Origin: Membranipora membranacea
Lineage: Eukaryota > Bryozoa > Gymnolaemata > Cheilostomatida > Membraniporidae
Length of the DNA stretch: 60,000 nucleotides
Assembly: GCA_914767715.1 (NCBI GenBank)
Contig: OU612066.1
Location: 35,502,283 to 35,562,282, forward strand
Direction: 5' to 3'
This document shows positions 24,031 to 34,209 of this stretch, piece after piece (positions within the stretch are counted from its first letter, which is position 1; every line of letters starts with the position of its first letter). The notes below the pieces were generated by a model. That model did not search any database, was not told the origin of the DNA, and was given only the letters and a program-made list of their open reading frames with translations. The position numbers and the translations under genes are program-made.

Positions 24031-25853
24031 TCATTCCTGAGCATTAGTTTGACTTGTCTCCACCTGCTGAGACGAGGATTCAGGCTGAGTCTGGAACATG
24101 ATCTTATCTGGGGGTGAGAAGATGATGTCTTCTGTTTCTGTAGCTAATCTAGGTAAACTCTCAATGAGCTCCTCATCTCTATCTGTAAATACGATTGGTA
24201 TTTTTACAGTGTTACAGACAGTGTTCGTTCAGACGTAGAATGAGAGGTAATTTTGGCATAAACCACTCACTCTGTTCTATTAGCTAACAAACACAGACAG
24301 GAAAAATTATAATTGCCCCTTCTACAAGGGGAGAATTGTGTTTGAAATCACTCACAGTGTATTTATATTTTAAGTCAGGCAATTTTAACAAACTCAGTTG
24401 GGTGGTGTTGAACTACAGGCGCTGTCAATGGCAATTAAATATCAGGTGTTACCTATATTTGAGAGTTGATTGAACCTTTGTTACACGATATTTGGCCACC
24501 TGTTTTATGTTGTTTGAATTTGAACGTTTGTCACACTATACCTAATGTTATCTAGTAAAAACCTGATAAACTCTATGAAAGGTCAGCCTATATTGTCTTG
24601 TTTGGTAATGCTTGGGTAAACCTACAGAATTTGTAAATAATAAAATAACTATTTGGTTTTGAAATTAGGTGGTCAGTTCATGCTATCGCCTAAAGATCCC
24701 AGAATGAGAAGATGGCATTCTTACCCTGACTGTATTGCTGTGATTGCTTCTCAGCGTTGCCAACCTCTTCAACTGCGGAATTCAACATCGGTTCCGCGCC
24801 ATTGTGATTGGCAACCTCAGCGTTATCAGCTTCTGTCTCCACTATATTTTCATCAGGTTGTGAGCTTGCGGCCTTTTCTTCATCCTCCAGCTGTTTTGTT
24901 TCTTGTTCGTGGTTGGAGAATTGTGTGTTGTTAGATCCCACTCTGCCAGCCCCCTCACGTGGAGATGGGATGGTGTGATGACTTGATGTTCTACCTCTTG
25001 GTGTGGACTGTTTTGACTTAGCCGCTTGGGCAGGGGGATTCGGAGTGAAATGCTGAACTCGTTCAGATACACGGAGAGCTGTGAGTTTTCTATTGGTTTG
25101 TTTTCCCCTATTTGAAATTTCTAATAAAAGCTTATACTGTTCATCATCAATATCGTATCTCTCTGCAGGGTCAAAATGTGACCCTGACACATAAAACTTG
25201 TGCTCCACTCTATGCTTTTGAACGTGGGAAAGTTTTTTCAGCATTCTCGTTTGCTCTAGTGCTAGCTGCTCTATTGTGAATCTCTGCGTCTGTGGGCTAT
25301 ACATTGCTAGTGAATTGTTTGTCGGGATATATTTGCGTGGAGTTGTCACTTGCTGTTCATTGTCAAAAAACCTTGAGCGTGATGACCTCACACCTGTTGC
25401 TGGAGCTGATTTAACACCTTTCCTGAAGGTAGAGCTGTAAGGTGCTTGACTCTGAGTTGGGGGGAACGCTGTACCAACCCTGGCATTAGCTCGAGATCTT
25501 GGTTTGGTCTGATATAGCTGACTGATCTCCTCTTGTGATACATGATGCTGCTCCAGGCTGACTCTCGGCTGAGCTGACCTTAGATACCCTCTGACCCCGG
25601 AGGACGCAGTCTGCGGTTTTTCTGATAGCTGCTTTGCTGTTTTCAGGCGTATCCCAAGTTTGCGAACGTGAGCACCTGGAAGTAGTGTCCGCTGAGAAGG
25701 TGTGTTGTCATTGGGAGTCGCTGCTCTACTTTTTACTACAAGCTTTTTGTAGATACGATCCAGCTCTTTTAGTTCTGTTATATCCTGGTCAGTGAACTCT
25801 GCCTGAGCTTCTGCCTCAGGTATGTCCATTTCTGACACGCTGTTAGACATCAT
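24031..25853 (-). CDS. Unrecognised two-exon gene, 425 aa, basic and low-complexity, possible coiled coil
   Basis: Exon 1 is 25853-24725 and exon 2 is 24182-24031, joined in phase 1 across a GTAAGA donor; the TGA stop is at 24031-24033. The 425-residue product starts MMSNSVSEMDIPEAEAQ. It has a charged helical stretch early (DITELKELDRIYKKL). A Ser/Arg/Thr-rich middle follows, then a conserved-looking block at about 200-260 (QLALEQTRMLKKLSHVQKH, then HFDPAERYDIDDEQYKLLL). The C-terminus is acidic and Gln-rich. There is no signal peptide or membrane helix. I do not recognise the family. It lies just upstream of the carboxypeptidase gene on the same strand, about 3.1 kb away, which alone says little about function. 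Confidence 0.75.
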
Positions 25854-28391
25854 GTTCGCAGTGCTGTCAACCTGATCTGCCTCTTAGTTATTACAGTTTA
25901 ATTACAGGTGTATAGTCTGAATTGAAGTGACATTTAAGCCTCCAAGTAAGCTAATATCAAGTGAAGTGTGTGCTAACTTTGTAGAGATTATGTTTTGATG
26001 AAACTTGATCCACTGTTTTCTTCTTAGTTTGTAAAACAAGTAAGATTAGTAGTCAAGGCTTTGTGATGACGTTGAGATCAATATATTGTATTTCTTTGCT
26101 GCCATTATATCCGCTCGCTCGACTGGCCCAAAACTGTTTTACTAAGATGTCATGTTAGAAGAATAAACAAAATAGCTGAATTTTACTTTATATCCCTTTC
26201 TTACTATCTGGTTCTGTTCCTATTATCACCAAAGTAAGTTTGCTCTCAATGCTGGGCAGCGGTGTCTCTAATGAATTCAAGTTACAATATAATAGCCTTG
26301 TAAAGCTAAGTCTTATATCAATTAATATTGTATTCAAATCAGCACAATAAAGTAAACAAATCAATTCTTCAGATATCACACGACATCTATCCAGCTGCCT
26401 TTAGTGATAAGGTTTATTGTACACATAATCATGTATTAATGAATAAATGTTTAACGTATAAAACTGGCTTATTACGTTTTCAGCTCAAGGTAGAGCGTTT
26501 CTGGATATTTTTACGCTAATATCATACCAGTTTGATTCTTTATTGTTTTCAAGCAGGAAACAAGACACACTCTATTTTTCTTGACAAATCTGATCATTTG
26601 TATCCTGAGAGGGATTGGTGCAGTACTTGTACTAAATATTATAATAATTATATTGACATTTGCAAATGTATATTGTGTTGTATAGCATCTCTTATTAATT
26701 GGCACCGTAATCACTATGGTCCCATGCTTCGATTTTGTGGTTCACTCCAATTTCGAATGGTTAGAATCCAGTGGAATCCAGTAGAATCCAGTGAAGGCAT
26801 TGTGTGCAAGCACGCTAACCATTCAGCCACGCCGCCAATTAGGATATGGGTCGAATAAACACGGTATGGATATTCGTGTCCAAAAAGTCATTCGTCACAA
26901 TCGGAATTTGACTTTAATGCCGTTTCCATGGGGCGATTACTCCCGAAATCCTTACAAAATCGACACATGGGAACATAGTGATTGTAATTTTGTTTTTCCT
27001 GGAGCTGGGTATGAAACTTTGTTCCTGATATGTAGTTTGTTAGAAAGAGATGGAGCCATTGCAAGCTGTTTTTATCTGGAGTTACCTAGCCATGTTATAT
27101 AGATAAGACAAATCTGAATTGGTATAATATCGTCTAGCAATCACTATCAGGAAGGGGAATTAGAATATTATTAGGCTGAGGTTTAGGCTTCGTTGTTTTA
27201 TTGGCAGAAATATTTTCATTCGAAGAAACATGTAGGACAGTGTTTCAAACATAATAATAAGAATATAATATAAGAAGCTGAATATTCATCGCCTACTTTA
27301 GCTTTATATTTACGGCCAATTTTCAAAGTTCAATTTTAAGTTCTTAGTACAACTTCAACTTGACATCATCATCGAGTCAATTAAGTATCATAATTTAAAG
27401 GGAAGAGGATTGTGTTTATACTCTTGTCATATACATTGTAGAAATGGGCATTTGGCACCAAGATTAGCGTTGTGGAAATGTTCAGCAACTGACAGCCTGT
27501 AATGCATGCACATCGTAGCTCCTTGGACTGCTAGTTCAGTTCTTATCTAAACTTGTGTGTCAAGTGTGTCTATCGTATAACTGCTTGCAGCTAAAACGGA
27601 TGTAAATTAAACAATACAGATATTTTGATATGAATCGATTCTGAGAAAAATCATACAAACATCGCAGACTGAAAGCTAATATCTGATAAATTCTGTTGTG
27701 TTGTATGTACCTATTGAAAACTTTCCCTTTTCTCTGAGAGGACAACTTTAACATAATATATTTTTTCAATAGCCTGGTACAACGCTCTTTGTTATAACTC
27801 ATCATGAAATAAACGGCTAGCACGATACAATAATTGTGTGCCCCTATACTGAATTGAAACTCTATTTTTGTGTGAAAAATAATATGCAATGACAATATTG
27901 AAGTTACGCAAAGTGGGAATCCCCCGACCTTTTAATCGAGTTCCTGCCGGTACGCAGTATCATTTTTGACACAATTCTTCCACACATGAATTATAGTGAT
28001 TATAACGAAGACTCCACCCACCTTGATTCGTTGTTTCATCTGCATCATTCATATCTTTTTTGAGAAGTGCCTTCAGTACTAGAGAATGTAAAAGTGGAAG
28101 AATTCTGTAATATCCTAACCAGGGTTTATGACTTGATTTTGGACGAATCTTCAACCAAAATTTAAAGTATTCCAGATGAAGCTAAGATATGAGGTCGAAG
28201 AAAGAATGTGGTTGCATTAAATTTTAATTTTCGCCGCATAGCGTGCAATTTTAAGAAATGATTTCCACCCATCTGCCACCATGAAATGCTTGTCATCTGC
28301 CTTCCAGTATCTACTACTAAATATAGCGGTAAAAAGATAAAGGAAATCTGACCAGACAAGCTTGTTATTGGCTTTAAATGTGGGTTAAATA

Positions 28392-28624
28392 AAATGTGGG
28401 TTAAAATCGCAAGTGTTGTTTCCGTCCGAGGACTGAGAAATATCAGTGCCTTAAGGGCACGGCCGCCGTATTCGGCGCCAAGTTGCTCTCAGTTTGCAGG
28501 CAGGTCGGAACACACCTGGGGCTTCATATGAGCCCAGTAGTCAATAGAGAGCAGCTGGATTCGAACCCAGGACCTTCAACGCTTGCGCGTTAGAGGGCAG
28601 GCGCTCTAATCAACTGAGCTACCT
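28392..28624 (-). mobile_element. tRNA-derived SINE, copy 2
   Basis: Same family and orientation as 9449-9665. The tRNA-like head has GGTAGCTCAGTTGATTAGAG and B box GGTTCGAATCC, and the body contains TTGGCGCCGAATACGGCGG. Small indels against copy 1 (for example an extra CACGGC in the body) show independent ageing. Confidence 0.8.
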
Positions 28625-28943
28625 CCTACTCCTTTAGGTTTCTTACCACATGATATGGTTTGACAACATTATATTAAATGTTCATAAAAATGAGTCATTG
28701 TGTTTCCAAATAATCCAATAATTCTTTGTCCGATATATTACTAAACATATTTGTCCATTGTGAATAAGTAAATATCATTGGATAACATATTTTTTTGCCT
28801 CGCCCACTCCTTATTTTGCTCAAGGCTTATGTTCTATCAAACCAATGTATTGTAAGAAGTGGAGTTCAGAAGACACAATATAAACTACGTTTTTCTATCT
28901 GATTAAGTTTGTACCAAAGTTTTTGTCATGGTGGTAGTTAGTA

Positions 28944-29062
28944 CTAGATCAAGTTGAATCCAATTGCCTCCATTCCAGTTGCTCCCTTCCACTGGTCTGC
29001 GGCGTGACCAGTGGATCGGGAGAAACTCCAAATGCAGGCAAATTGACCAAAACTTGGTCTAG
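28944..29062. repeat. Palindromic dispersed repeat of the CTAGATCAAGTT family
   Basis: It starts CTAGATCAAGTTGAATC and ends ACTTGGTCTAG in inverted orientation. Inner inverted words CCACTGGTC/GACCAGTGG form a second stem. The inner motif ACTCCAAATGCAGGCAAATT recurs at several other sites in the window. Confidence 0.65.
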
Positions 29063-29115
29063 GTTAGTACGGACAAATTAAAAACAGCTCAAGACATAAA
29101 CCATTACGTAAAACA

Positions 29116-30516
29116 TTATCTGAATTTAATAAGAATTATTCGCGGCTGGTAAAAAGCTAGTAATGCAGCAAATTGGTTCTGACCTGTTGCGTGATGCTCA
29201 GGAACATCGATCGGCTGACTCACATGTAAACAATTCTTAACAACCAAGACTACAGTGACGATACACAATAGCGCAATTATCCCGATGGCAATACAAGCTA
29301 TTGTCCGCCAGAACCTTTGTACATGAGGTGATTCCAGCTTCTTCTCGACATAGATATCATCTGGTTCCCCTGGAGTTTTGGTTATGATAGCAGGCAGGGG
29401 TTCCCTCTTCTCTTCACTTTTGTTTTGAGGCGTATCCACAGTCGTTTTTTCTGTGGGTTTTGGTTCTGCTTTATTGGTGATTGGGTTATTGGTCGGTGTC
29501 AGGATAACATCTCGTACGGAGCATGCCAACAGGTATTCTACAGTATTAATTTTTATTCATTGCAGATTAATCAATACATACCGAGATGCAAATTTTAGTT
29601 ATCAACATTGTTTAGGGTTCAACTTGGCAAAACAAACATCTGAACAAGTCAGCAAGTGCATGGTGTTGCATTCATTTCTGATATTAAAAATGATACTTGA
29701 TTAATCGTTTCTAGGCTATTGGCCACTACAAAATTGGGATGGAGTACGGTGATAAAGCTGAGTGATTGATTCATATCCAGACTGACTCTTACCAAAGTTG
29801 GAGGTGGGGGGGGGGGGGGTGGAACTTAGCGCATAGGACATGATGGGCTTACTTACTGGGGCAATATCCTTGGCATCCCCAGGAAGGAGACTTAATATCG
29901 GGGCATTTCTGACGACAGGTGTCAGGACCGGTAGCCCCTTCGTAACAGTTGACTGTCCAACCCTCTGTGTCATTCTTTGGCTGCTGACACTCGGTAAATG
30001 TCCAATCGCACGATGCATATCTCAGCTGGGGCAAAACTGGTAGTTTGAACTGAGTGTCAGTCTCCGTGTTCTTCCCCCTATTCTCTAGATCGTATTTTAC
30101 ATTTGTTTGTGTAGCTTTATCAAGTGCTATCTTCCTGCTACTATCACAAGAGTTCTTGTATTCTTGAAAGAATAAAATGTGACTGTCAATTTACTTGGTA
30201 TTAACGCATACTTATTGGTAGTTCAAATGATAATCTAGCCATTTGAAAAAGTAAGTTGGATTGGCTGCAAATTGAGGGTGCTGACCAAAATACACTTACC
30301 TCCACAGTGTACTTCACAGTCTGGCCAGTCTCTGCAGGCTTCGATCTGTCCATTTGTGCCGTTATAGCAGTAAGTACTCCACTGCTGTGAGTACGGCGAC
30401 TCAATCAGGCAACGGGTCTGTGTCCAACTTTCATCACAGTCGTTAGGAAGAGCCATGAATGAAGCCTGGTCAAGTATGGTAAAGACTACCAGTATCGCCC
30501 ACACAAGTGATGGCAT
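29116..30516 (-). CDS. Single-pass Cys-rich membrane protein A
   Basis: Three exons, 30516-30300, 30162-29857 and 29537-29116, join with matching phases to a 314-aa product. Residues 1-22 form a signal peptide (MPSLVWAILVVFTILDQ...). Two cysteine-rich units follow: CDESWTQTRC with C.DWPDC..HC, and CDWTFTEC with WTVNCYEG and C..KCPD. A Thr/Pro/Glu-rich stalk leads to one membrane helix at about 251-274 (IACIAIGIIALLCIVTVVLV) and a short cytoplasmic end. The layout is that of a type I surface protein. I do not recognise the Cys pattern as TNFR, EGF or thrombospondin type. A paralogue lies at 38271-40424 with the same exon 1 length and phases. An alternative donor in the last exon could lengthen the tail. 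Confidence 0.75.
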
Positions 30517-30763
30517 GGTTGAGCAACCTGATTAAAAGAAAACTAATGTGATAAAAGTGTCAACAGCACCCCAAAAATGTCACAAACTAATATATTTGCT
30601 GTATTACAAATGAGTCCATCAAAAGCTTCACTATCCAATGTGTTGACATTACATGAGAATAAAAAAGCAGGCCTCTCTAGTTTTGCTGACTGCATATCAA
30701 AACTTAAATATAGCTGTTTGCCACTCAACTCATGAATAATTATTAACAATTTACTATTTTTAG

Positions 30764-30910
30764 ATCAACGGTAGGAAGCACAGGCAGCACGGCGGATCAA
30801 TGAGAGCTCCTCCCCTGCCCGATGATCAGCCACCTCCCACCTATGTAGGGTTGGCAGTGTCCTTGTTGAGAAGGGCAGGAAATAAACCACAATCCACCAC
30901 TGGATCATGA
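30764..30910 (+). CDS. Possible terminal exon on the plus strand with a PPxY motif
   Basis: An acceptor (TTTACTATTTTTAG, AG at 30762-30763) opens 48 codons and a TGA at 30908-30910. The reading has RKHRQHGGSMRAPPLPDDQ, then PPPTYVG, a WW-domain type PPxY motif, and ends QSTTGS. The Pro-rich, charged composition differs from random AT-rich frames. Its upstream exons would have to lie beyond protein A, on the opposite strand, and none was identified. Confidence 0.35.
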   Translation: MNGRKHRQHGGSMRAPPLPDDQPPPTYVGLAVSLLRRAGNKPQSTTGS

Positions 30911-30959
30911 TAGTGTGTGACTTCTCAATAACCGTTACACGAGAGACTTGGGATTATCT

Positions 30960-31080
30960 TAGAACAAGTTTGTTCCCTCTGTGGTGGCGGAGGGATATTG
31001 CAAAAGTTGGGTATTGCAGAGACTTGATACCCAACTTTTGCAATATCTCTCCGCCACCACAACGGAACAAACATGTTCTA
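30960..31080. mobile_element. Palindromic 121-bp MITE with 9-bp TSD
   Basis: The ends are TAGAACAAGTTTGTTCC and its near inverse GGAACAAACATGTTCTA. The inverted match continues through TGGTGGCGGAG and TTGCAAAAGTTGGGTA to a short loop. The perfect 9-mer GGATTATCT flanks both ends (30951-30959, 31081-31089). It is a different family from the 121-bp element at 19892. No coding capacity. Confidence 0.85.
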
Positions 31081-31956
31081 GGATTATCTAGAGTCCCTGG
31101 TTACGCTACATTGTCGATCACTATTTGCAATACAGACCTTTGGCTTTGAGAGAAAATTGTAGATCAATGCTGTGCGAGTATATTCAGTCCACCTGAGCTC
31201 TTTGACTGCTAGAAGTTCATTGATTAACTGTGATTCATTTATTAATAATGACAGGTAATAATTGAAAACCTGTAACTGCGTCTTAATTTGCTTATGTTGT
31301 TATCAATGAAGCTATATGGAAATCCCATTTGTGGGAATTCCATGATGATGATCAACCGTAATCTTCATATGACAAACATCCCTCTCTCCCTGGGTAGACA
31401 TGTACGCTCCTCGGGTTACCAAATACTAAAAGCTTATCCGCCTGTCAATAGACGTCTGTTGTTAAGGCGACCACATTATTTACTAGGCGTGCATTCAGGC
31501 GAATGAAATGGCACTAAAAATTATTTTTAGCCAATAATAGAGGCGACCAAGTCTGATGAAAACAGCTTTACAACAGCGATTCGAATAAACACATTAATCA
31601 CAATTTTACCATGTTTGTCCACACTGACATCGAGATTACACTATTAACATGTGTATCTCTGATCGTTAGAGTCAATTTAGTAGCAGTACCTAACATGTAC
31701 CCACCCCTAATTAATAAAATTGAACACGGGTCGTCACACCAAATTCTTTGCGATGGTACTACTACTAAGTGAATTAATTCACTCTCTATCGATCAGAGAT
31801 ATACATGCAATAGTATATCACGTGATCAGTGTTACTTACTTGCTACTTGCTGTGTAGTCGCTAACTTCTGTTGAAGGTTTCAGCAACATGGCATAATCGT
31901 CAGTCCATAATCGTTCCAGTCGTCAACATGTGTCAGTCAGGAGTACCGCCGATGTC

Positions 31957-33130
31957 TTAACCTGCCAGAGGGGGGCCGACCAGGAGGGAACTCGATGGTG
32001 GGAGGGCATTCCACAGCTTCGCTGAACTGATGAAGAAGCTGTTTAGATGGGCCTTAGTCCGACAGTGAGGTGTCAAGTACTGCTGACTGTGTCTTCGGGT
32101 TTGTACAGTTGATGGGGGCTGGATTGGAATGTAGTCACAGATGTTGGTTGCGACTTCGCCAAAGTGCATGGCCCTGAACATCCCTATCCGTCGATTTACT
32201 CTCCTGGATTGGAGCTCTTCCCATCCCATGTCTTCCAGTAGCTTGGTGGTGCTGGTAACATGGTCTGTTCTTGGTATGTTTTTAGTGATCCGTGCTGCTC
32301 TTCTCTGGACGGACTCAAGCTGGGTGGACTGGGTTTTGGTGATAGCCGCATCCCAAACTGTACATGAGTACTCTAGGATCGGTCTAGCTAGTTGTTTGTA
32401 AGCCTTTTCTCGCAGATAGGGTAGGCTTGGTGGAATTGTTCGCCTGATATACCCAAGTCTGCTAGAGGCTTTCCCAGTGATGAATGCTGTGTTCTCGTTC
32501 CAGCGTAAGTTTGATTGAAGTTTAACCCCTAGGTATTTCACGGATGAGACCTTGCACATCTCAGTGTTGTGGAGAGTGTAGGAGTTGTTTGAGGTGTTCT
32601 TCAGTTTTCGGGTGAACTTCAGGTGCTCGCATTTGCTAGGGTTGAATTCCATGCTCCATGCTGCTTCCCAAAGTTCAAGTTTCCTGAGGTCTTCTTGGAG
32701 AATGTCATAGTTGTCAGAGGTGTTGTAGATAACTGTGTCATCTGCAAACAACCGGATTTCAGATTTGATGTCGTTCAGCATGTCATTGATGTAGATTAAG
32801 AATAGGATGGGGCCAATCACAGACCCTTGGGGCACTCCTGAGGTGACAGGTTGCGCTGAAGATGGATAACCATCAACAACAACAACCTGGGAGCGTTGGG
32901 CCAGGAAGTCTAGTGTCCAGTTCGTGATCTGGCTGTTAGCACCAATGTTGACAAGCTTCTTTATGAGGTGAGAGTGGTCTACCTTGTCAAAAGCCTTACT
33001 GAAATCGAGAAAGCAAGCATCAACTTCTTTTCCGTCGTCGAGGAGTTGTGATATATCTGAGGTCAGCTCGATGAGTTGGCTTTCACTTGTGATGTTTGTC
33101 TTTGAGTAATGGCTGGTGACCTTGAGTTCT
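31957..33130 (-). mobile_element. 5'-truncated LINE, reverse transcriptase with C-terminal domain
   Basis: One uninterrupted frame covers the middle and end of a non-LTR reverse transcriptase: SQLIEL, FLDFSKAFDKVDH, TSGVPQGSVIGPILFLIYIN, then the catalytic FADDT box. It ends in the usual RRAARITKN / WEELQSRR region and SAKLWNALP. This arrangement is seen in the CR1/L2-like elements common in invertebrates. The part before SQLIEL is missing or out of frame, so the copy is 5' truncated. No internal stop suggests a fairly young copy. Its function was element mobility; it has no role in neighbouring genes that I can see. Confidence 0.85.
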
Positions 33131-34209
33131 TTGCTGCTGTCCTGTTATCATAACCTTGACGCCTAGAATTAAATCTGTTAGCCACTTGTTAGGCGTGCTA
33201 TTATTAAGGGGTCCAAAATTAACTAAAGCAGGTTTTATCACGACCAGGTTTTATTGAGTGCCTCTCCTTCAATAAATGCCTATAAATCATTTATTGATTT
33301 ATTATCTTGGACGTGTATTAACCAGCGAATAAGCTTTAAGCAACTCTAGGACCGACTGACAGACAACACTGCAACAACAAGGACCTAAAATAGTTGTTAA
33401 TGGCCGTTGTATGAATTCTACCGGAAGCCAGTTATTTTTGATTGCTTGATGAAAACAAAACCACAGCAATTGTTCCGTTTGTCTGAATAGGGATCAATAT
33501 GGGAGACATTTTACTCTTAGGTATTTTCACATACAATTGATGAGCGATGAGATGGCTTTATTATTCCTCCTATTATCTGGGATGGATTTACTGGAATGAA
33601 AAGAGTAAAATATCAACTGGAAATGCAATAAAGGACACAATAGATAAAAAAGAAGTTGTTATGCTACGCACAATCCATCATTTACTTCTGTATTAAAAAA
33701 CATACGAGGAAATTAAAACTTGCTACTGAAGGATAGCATTACAGTACTTGTAAAAGTAAGTATGCTGTAGCTTTGTTGTCCGATACCATGGCATGTCTGT
33801 CACTGTCAACACACGTGTATCAGGAAAAGCTTCACCAACATAAACTTTTTACAGAAATGGAGTAGTGCTCATAACATAAAAGATAACACACAATGCAGCA
33901 AGGGTTTGCTTCAAATAGTCAGAATATTTATCATATGGAGTAGTCAGCATAATTGAGGCTCATAAGCTCATTACAGCTTAATAATAAACAAGTTCGGATC
34001 ATTTGTCTACATGCACAGTGCACTCATGCTTTGACAAATCCTGATTTTACAGAATGTAAAGAACACTCGTTTCACACAATCAAATTTTCCAAGTTGTGTA
34101 ATGACTTTCTAAGGGAGGGCACTAAATATTTGCGTGTTTTATCTGAACATGACCTATATGTCATCACTCGAGTCCAAATATCTAGTCCTCCATTTTAGGT
34201 TGCTGCTGG
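33131..34209. other. Intergenic, nothing recognised
   Basis: Between the LINE fragment and the LRAT-like gene. I found no tRNA, inverted-repeat pair or supported frame. Confidence 0.5.

Larger units (their letters stand above)
25854..29115. other. Intergenic, repeat remnants only
   Basis: It contains the second SINE copy (28392-28624) and a palindromic dispersed repeat (28944-29062). There is also a minus-strand tRNA-like A box at about 26825-26845 (GGCTGAATGGTTAGCG), followed by three copies of a GAATCCAGTG decamer (26766-26800). A 111-codon minus-strand frame at 27560-27895 has no splice signals, motif or biased composition and is not called. Confidence 0.5.

Noticed and set aside
26735-26850. 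Possible tRNA gene on the minus strand
   Set aside because: Only an A-box-like stretch is present; the rest is a decamer repeat and no cloverleaf forms.
27560-27895. 111-codon minus-strand open frame
   Set aside because: AT-rich composition, no motif, no splice sites, no similarity I can recall; expected by chance in this base composition.
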